From assembly GCA_017482485.1 (NCBI GenBank), contig JAFUMV010000136.1, forward strand, positions 1-36,384: DNA of 36,384 bases. The letters run 5' to 3'. Positions 32,262 to 36,384 of the stretch are shown here, piece after piece (the stretch's first letter is position 1; each line of letters begins with the position of its first letter). Both the position numbers and the translations under genes were made by a program. The DNA comes from Lachnospiraceae bacterium. GTDB taxonomy: Bacteria; Bacillota; Clostridia; Lachnospirales; Lachnospiraceae. A model generated the notes under the pieces. That model made no database searches. It was not told where the DNA came from and was given only the letters and a program-made list of their open reading frames with translations.

Positions 32262-32708
32262 ATGACAAAAGATGTGATGATTGCCGTCCGCGGTCTGCAG
32301 TTTATGGAAGATGATTCGGAGGATAACATCGAAACGGTGCAGCAGGGAGAATATTATCAGCGAAACGGCAGCCATTTCCTGCTTTATGACGAATACATGG
32401 AAGGATTTCGGGAGCCTGTGAAAAACCTTCTCCGTTTTAAAAACGGGGAACTGTCGCTGACCAAGAAAGGACTTGTGAATGTGCAGATGCTTTTTTCGGA
32501 AGGGAAAAAGAATCTGACCAGCTATAAGACACCTTACGGAGCAATTATGATCGGACTGGACACCCGCAGGGTGGAATGCCGGGAAGAAGAGCATGCCCTT
32601 CATCTGGAAGTGGATTATACGCTGGAAGCCAATTATCAGTATGTGGCAGACTGCCATATTCAGATCGAAGCGCGGGAGAAGGGCAAAGAACCCTTTGAAC
32701 TCATTTAA
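32262..32708 (+). CDS. DUF1934 domain-containing protein
   Basis: The 148-residue protein matches the DUF1934 family, small beta-barrel proteins of Firmicutes resembling calycins and lacking a known function. Typical features are VMIAVRGLQF at the N-terminus, a GEYYQRNGSHFLLYDEY segment and the C-terminal LEVDYTLEANYQYVADCHIQIEA. I placed the start at the ATG at 32262, ten bases after GAGG; a TTG at 32256 is also in frame. It follows murI within 2 nt. In other Firmicutes this family commonly sits near cell-wall or argS genes; its role here is unassigned. Confidence 0.85.
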   Translation: MTKDVMIAVRGLQFMEDDSEDNIETVQQGEYYQRNGSHFLLYDEYMEGFREPVKNLLRFKNGELSLTKKGLVNVQMLFSEGKKNLTSYKTPYGAIMIGLDTRRVECREEEHALHLEVDYTLEANYQYVADCHIQIEAREKGKEPFELI

Positions 32709-32722
32709 AAGGGAATTATAAT

Positions 32723-34228
32723 ATGAACGAGAAAAAGGATTTTTCCGATATTGGAGAAAAAATACGGGGCGCGATTCAGGATGCCGTGGAGACAGGAGAT
32801 TACGGGCAGCTGAATCATATCGTAAATGATACGGTGGGCAGCGCCATGGAAGAGGTGCGCCGACAGGTCAATCAGGTGCATGACAGGCTTTATCGGACCG
32901 GCTGGGATGAGTCGGAGGTGGATCAGGAAGGCAACTGGAGAAAAGCGCAGAATCCACAATGGGAAAGAGAAAACGGCAGCGGCATGGATGCTGTAAAAAG
33001 TGCAAATGCGGCACAGGAAAATGAAACCTGTGATGCAGCAGGCAGTTACAATAGGAATGATACAGATTATAACCATCGATACCGCAGTCAGAAAACAGGT
33101 TACCAAAAGTCGTATCAGAAAGTACATTATCGGACAAATACCACATATTCCAGCCAGAAGAACGGACAGTACAGAACACAAAACCGCAGCAGCACAGTCT
33201 CGGGAACCGGTTACAGCGTACCCAAAACGGCGGCAAAGCAGAATCTGCCTTCCAGATATTTCCGGAAAAACGGTAATGTGGCGGGCATTTTGTATACCGT
33301 ATTCGGTGCGCTCGGAACCGGAATTTTCGGCTTTTGGACTCTGGTCGTCCTGCTTTTTATGGTACTTACAGACAGCTTTGGCGTAACGGACGTGACTTCC
33401 GGCCTGGTATTGGGCGTATTGACAGCTTCCTGCGCTGCAGTGCTTGGAAAAGGCTGCGGCATACGTGCAAGGCTTAGACGAGCCGAACGTTATATGCAGC
33501 TGCTGCGGGACAAGATGTTTATGGAGATTGATGATCTGGCCGCAAGAGCCGGACTGAGCATCAAAAAGGTAAAAAAAGATCTGCGTATCATGCTGCAGAA
33601 CGGCACTTTCCCGGAAGGTCATATGGACAATCAGGAAACGGTACTGGTATTAAAGGATGAACTCTGGGATCAGTATCTGACCGCCCAAAAGGGCTGGGAA
33701 GAGAAAAAGCGGCAGGAGCAGGAGAAGGTGGCAGCTGAGACCGGCGCGGAAGCTGTCAGAGCAGATAGTACGGCAGAACAGCAAATCGAAAAAGAAGGCC
33801 GGTCATATATGGAAAAGCTCAGGAAGCTCAACGATGAGATTCCCGGTGAGGTGATTTCCAATAAGCTCTATAAGCTGGATGATTTGCTGCTTCGCATTTT
33901 TTCCGTATTGCGGGAGCATCCGGAGAAGAGCCAGCAGATGCGTAAGTTTATGGACTATTATCTGCCCACCACAGTGAAACTGGTGGAAGCTTATGCGGAT
34001 TTTGACCGGGCCGGTGTACAGAGCGACAATATTCTGACGGCCAAAACAGAAATTGAAAAAACCATGGACACCATTAATCAGGCATTTGAAAAGCTGCTGG
34101 GAGACATGTATCAGGATGCAGCCTTTGAGGCAGCCGCAGATGCCAGAGTTTTAAAAACCATCCTGGCACAGGATGGCTATACAAAAAGTGAATTCACAGT
34201 AAAGGAAGAGACAAAGGGGGACGACTAA
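32723..34228 (+). CDS. XpaC-like membrane protein (5-bromo-4-chloroindolyl phosphate hydrolysis family)
   Basis: The 501-residue protein has a hydrophilic Tyr/Gln/Arg/Asn-rich N-terminal region (about 1-180), two adjacent membrane segments (about 185-213 and 218-240) and a long C-terminal helical domain. The C-terminal part (YMEKLRKLNDEIPGEVI, LDDLLLRIFSVL, FMDYYLPTTVKLVEAYADFD) is characteristic of the XpaC family, known by a phosphate-ester phenotype but of unknown mechanism. A stretch after the membrane segments (FMEIDDLAARAGLSIKKVKKDLRIML) resembles a helix-turn-helix. An Ala/Glu-rich coiled region lies at about 315-350. XpaC proteins usually stand beside TelA-family genes, as here, where the next start immediately follows the stop. 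Confidence 0.85.
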   Translation: MNEKKDFSDIGEKIRGAIQDAVETGDYGQLNHIVNDTVGSAMEEVRRQVNQVHDRLYRTGWDESEVDQEGNWRKAQNPQWERENGSGMDAVKSANAAQENETCDAAGSYNRNDTDYNHRYRSQKTGYQKSYQKVHYRTNTTYSSQKNGQYRTQNRSSTVSGTGYSVPKTAAKQNLPSRYFRKNGNVAGILYTVFGALGTGIFGFWTLVVLLFMVLTDSFGVTDVTSGLVLGVLTASCAAVLGKGCGIRARLRRAERYMQLLRDKMFMEIDDLAARAGLSIKKVKKDLRIMLQNGTFPEGHMDNQETVLVLKDELWDQYLTAQKGWEEKKRQEQEKVAAETGAEAVRADSTAEQQIEKEGRSYMEKLRKLNDEIPGEVISNKLYKLDDLLLRIFSVLREHPEKSQQMRKFMDYYLPTTVKLVEAYADFDRAGVQSDNILTAKTEIEKTMDTINQAFEKLLGDMYQDAAFEAAADARVLKTILAQDGYTKSEFTVKEETKGDD

Positions 34229-35398
34229 ATGAGCCAGGATCTGGAAACACTGTTAAAAGAAACACCCACACCTACACTGACGCTGGAGCCTTTTGCAAAT
34301 GAGCCGCAGGAAGTTAGCGTGGCAGAAGAAGCCAAAGCGCCCGCACAGGTGAGTGAAATAGAAAAGTTAAAAGCGATTTTATCTCCGGCCGAACAGAAGC
34401 AGGTGGACGCTTTTGTGAAGCAGATCGATATCACCAATTCCCAGCTGGTGCTGCAGTATGGAGCAAGCTCCCAGAAGAAAATCGCAGACTTTTCCGAGAC
34501 CGCACTCGGTAATGTGCGCACCAAAGACCTGGGTGAGATCGGCGATGATCTGGCGAAGGTGGTGCAGGAATTAAAGAGCATTGATGAAGCGGAAGAGGAA
34601 AAGGGCTTTCTGGGATTTTTCAAAAGGAGTGCGAACAACCTCTCCAATATGAAGGCGAAGTATGCCAAAGCGGAAGTGAATGTGAACAATATCTGCAAGG
34701 TTCTGGAAGGACATCAGATTCAGCTGCTCAAGGACGCGGCAATGCTGGATCAGATGTATGGGCTGAACCTGAATTATTATAAGGAACTGTCCATGTACAT
34801 TCTTGCCGGCAAGCAGAAACTGGAAGAAGTGCAGACAAAGGAGCTGCCTGCACTTTTGCAGAAAGCGGAGCTTTCCGGTCTGCCGGAGGACACCCAGGCT
34901 GCAAGAGACTTGGCCGAACTTTGCAATCGTTTTGAGAAAAAAGTGCACGATCTGGAGCTTACCCGCGCCGTTGCCATGCAGATGGCGCCTCAGATTCGTC
35001 TGATTCAGAATAATGATACTGTAATGTCCGAAAAGATTCAGTCCACTTTGGTGAACACCATTCCGCTGTGGAAGAGCCAGATGGTGCTGGCAATCGGCGT
35101 GGAACATTCTGCACAGGCTGCAAAAGCCCAGCGCGAAGTGACAGACATGACCAATGAACTGTTAAAGAAAAATGCGGAGACCTTAAAGCTTGCAACCATT
35201 GAGACCGCCAGGGAGTCCGAGCGTGGCATCGTGGATATCGAGACCCTCAAGCAGACCAACGAGACTCTTATTTCCACACTGGACGAAGTGATGCGCATTC
35301 AGGAAGAAGGCAGAACCAAGCGCAAAGAAGCGGAAGCGGAGCTTGTACAGATCGAAGATGCAATGCGCAGTAAGCTGATGGAAATGAGCAGAAAATAG
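34229..35398 (+). CDS. toxic anion resistance protein, TelA/KlaA family
   Basis: The 389-residue protein belongs to the TelA family (PF05816), named for plasmid-borne tellurite resistance; chromosomal members occur widely in Firmicutes next to XpaC and their true role is unclear. It is mostly helical. Recognisable stretches are FVKQIDITNSQLVLQYGASSQ, the FLGFFKRSANNL segment, and LLKKNAETLKLATIETARE followed by GIVDIETLKQTNETLISTLDEV. There is no signal peptide or membrane segment, so it is cytoplasmic. The start directly abuts the XpaC-like stop. A zinc-ribbon protein follows. Family members in ter-type clusters respond to envelope or phage stress; whether this one does is unknown. Confidence 0.93.
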   Translation: MSQDLETLLKETPTPTLTLEPFANEPQEVSVAEEAKAPAQVSEIEKLKAILSPAEQKQVDAFVKQIDITNSQLVLQYGASSQKKIADFSETALGNVRTKDLGEIGDDLAKVVQELKSIDEAEEEKGFLGFFKRSANNLSNMKAKYAKAEVNVNNICKVLEGHQIQLLKDAAMLDQMYGLNLNYYKELSMYILAGKQKLEEVQTKELPALLQKAELSGLPEDTQAARDLAELCNRFEKKVHDLELTRAVAMQMAPQIRLIQNNDTVMSEKIQSTLVNTIPLWKSQMVLAIGVEHSAQAAKAQREVTDMTNELLKKNAETLKLATIETARESERGIVDIETLKQTNETLISTLDEVMRIQEEGRTKRKEAEAELVQIEDAMRSKLMEMSRK

Positions 35399-35474
35399 AC
35401 GGCTCTGCGGCAGTTTTGAGGGGGGAAAGGGGTCTGGATACCGGACTGCGATAAAAGAAAGAGAGGAATGGAAA

Positions 35475-36008
35475 ATGGATTTTTTCAGTAAAATGGGAGA
35501 AACCCTTTCCACGAAAGGAAAGGCGGCAACACAGAAGGCAAAGGATATCGCTGAGCTGACAAAGCTCAGCACCCAGGTGGGCCAGCTGGAAGGCAAGATT
35601 AAGAGCTGGTATCAGGTGATCGGTGAGAAGGTTTACCAGAGCGAAAAGGATCAGGAACATGCCGGACTGGAAGTGGAGTTCAACATGATCACGGATGCTT
35701 TTGCTGAGATTGGCCGAATTAAAAAGCAGATTGCTGAATTAAAGGGCGTACAGGTCTGTCCCGGCTGTAAGGCGGAAGTTCCGGCTGATGCGCTGTTCTG
35801 CCCGAAATGCGGCGCAAAGCAGGAAAAGGAAGCCCTTGTAAAAGAGGCAGAAGCAGAAGCGGCAGAGGAGTGCAGCTGTGCAGAAGATTGCTGCTGCGAA
35901 GAAGCTCCTGCTGAGGATTGCGGCTGCACAGAAGATTGCTGCTGCGGGGAAGCGCCTGCAGAAGATTGCGGCTGTGAAGCTGCATCCGCAGAAGATTCGT
36001 CATGTTGA
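35475..36008 (+). CDS. zinc-ribbon protein with cysteine-rich repeated tail
   Basis: The 177-residue protein has three parts. Residues 1-90 form a helical region (TKLSTQVGQLEGKIKSWYQVIGE) seen in many small clostridial proteins. A zinc ribbon follows, with Cys95, Cys98, Cys109 and Cys112 (CPGC, then FCPKCG). The tail (about 131-177) is made of acidic, cysteine-rich repeats: two 16-residue units of the form (A/T)EDCCC(E/G)EAPAEDCGC plus flanking partial copies, 13 cysteines in 47 residues. It lacks a signal peptide. The tail could bind several metal ions or form disulfides, but I know no described family with it. It is the last gene of the murI-XpaC-TelA unit, 76 nt after TelA and just before a terminator. 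Confidence 0.82.
   Translation: MDFFSKMGETLSTKGKAATQKAKDIAELTKLSTQVGQLEGKIKSWYQVIGEKVYQSEKDQEHAGLEVEFNMITDAFAEIGRIKKQIAELKGVQVCPGCKAEVPADALFCPKCGAKQEKEALVKEAEAEAAEECSCAEDCCCEEAPAEDCGCTEDCCCGEAPAEDCGCEAASAEDSSC
35880..35975 (+). repeat. 48-bp tandem repeat encoding the Cys-rich tail
   Basis: Two 48-nt units (35880-35927 and 35928-35975) encode 16-residue Cys/Glu/Asp/Ala repeats (residues 136-151 and 152-167) of the zinc-ribbon protein. They are nearly identical in protein, less so in DNA, so the duplication is not very recent. Confidence 0.85.
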
Positions 36009-36034
36009 TCGTCAGGTGGTTATAAAACAAAAAG

Positions 36035-36069
36035 ACCTCCGTATGGTTATGGCCATACGGAGGTTTTTT
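36035..36069 (+). terminator. strong terminator after the zinc-ribbon gene
   Basis: ACCTCCGTATGG (36035-36046) pairs over 12 bp with CCATACGGAGGT (36053-36064) around a 6-nt loop and is followed by six Ts; an A-rich run on the other side makes it potentially bidirectional. It ends the operon that starts at 31183. Confidence 0.92.
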
Positions 36070-36073
36070 ACTC

Positions 36074-36384
36074 GTGCGCCTAGCGGCGCACGTTTCTAAC
36101 GGGTGCAAGTCCCGAATCCGCCCTAGTAGTGGGAAGGGTAGAGCCAAGACCAAGGGTGTCGTGGGCGACTGCGAATCTGAAGGAAGGTGGAGGCAAATCT
36201 CTGGTCTGACGAACAGAAATCACATCAGGCTACAGTTAAGGATAAGACTGCTTTACAAGTTGAAGTCCAATAACTACTCGGAATTAACTATAGTAAATGT
36301 GGCAGATATATGGAGGGAAAGAAACGTGTGGTACCTAGGGAGGTCTCGACAGCAAGTGGAAACAGAGTATGAAACTTGTAGTAA
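36074..36384 (+). mobile_element. group II intron, 5' portion (class C-like), truncated by window end
   Basis: The intron appears to begin at GTGCGCC (36074), the typical 5' end of group II introns. Domain I landmarks follow: CTAACGGGTGCAAGTCCCGAAT near 36096-36118, GGGTGTCGTGGGCGAC near 36155-36170, then AATCTGAAGGAAGG and CTGGTCTGACGAACAG. This order closely resembles the Oceanobacillus iheyensis class C intron as I recall it. The insertion lies five bases after the T-run of a strong terminator, the preferred target of class C introns. The protein gene (reverse transcriptase/maturase) and 3' end lie beyond the window, so activity cannot be judged. The 311 bases here hold no gene. Confidence 0.87.

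Noticed and set aside
32705-33622. Minus-strand open frame (305 codons) opposite the XpaC-like gene
   Set aside because: Hydrophobic stretches come from the complement of the plus-strand coding sequence; there is no ribosome site and the plus-strand gene fits its operon.
1-36384. CRISPR arrays, rRNA or tRNA genes, prophage genes
   Set aside because: No regularly spaced repeats, no tRNA or rRNA sequence and no phage structural or integrase genes were seen; the only mobile element is the intron fragment at the end.

Overview
The window reads as chromosomal DNA of a spore-forming, Gram-positive anaerobe of the class Clostridia, most likely a gut Lachnospiraceae. This is inferred from gene content (spoIID-spoIIQ pair, a SipL-type spore coat gene, PyrK/PyrD two-subunit dihydroorotate dehydrogenase, IspE), strong GGAGG ribosome sites, moderate GC and very short gaps between genes. 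No database search was possible, so family names rest on recognised motifs. Twenty-nine genes are called; all run on the + strand except a MATE exporter and an acyltransferase (21308-23468).

Layout. 1-3697: end of an aldo/keto reductase, a GH127-type glycosidase and an ADP-ribosylglycohydrolase, probably one sugar-catabolic operon. 3974-9123: a two-gene RND efflux system (lipoprotein adaptor plus pump) with its own promoter. 9447-11741: an aconitase-superfamily hydratase behind a good promoter and a leader of about 140 nt. 11859-14055: spoIID and spoIIQ, both lacking expected active-site residues. 14257-16770: ddl and murF (D-Ala-D-Ala branch of peptidoglycan synthesis), separated by an intrinsic terminator. 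16845-18473: a GH13 alpha-glucosidase. 18660-21259: a three-gene ABC-2 exporter. 21308-23468 (minus): MATE exporter and plsC. 23682-24098: a PrcB-like lipoprotein. 24312-27420: pyrC-pyrK-pyrD behind a leader with long perfect inverted repeats. 27574-29130: sipL, whose ribosome site lies inside a terminator-like hairpin. 29465-31070: ispE and a GntR/FCD regulator, with a 22-bp palindrome over the -10 box. 31183-36008: a tight operon of a small membrane protein, murI, a DUF1934 protein, an XpaC-like membrane protein, a TelA-family protein and a zinc-ribbon protein with a cysteine-rich repeated tail. 36074-end: the 5' part of a group II intron inserted just after the terminator of that operon.

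Themes. Cell-envelope and spore functions dominate (ddl, murF, murI, spoIID, spoIIQ, sipL, plsC, efflux systems), interleaved with pyrimidine synthesis and carbohydrate hydrolysis. The least explained parts are the pyr leader RNA, the sipL hairpin, the ispE palindrome, the XpaC/TelA/Cys-rich cluster, and the apparently inactive SpoIID-SpoIIQ pair.
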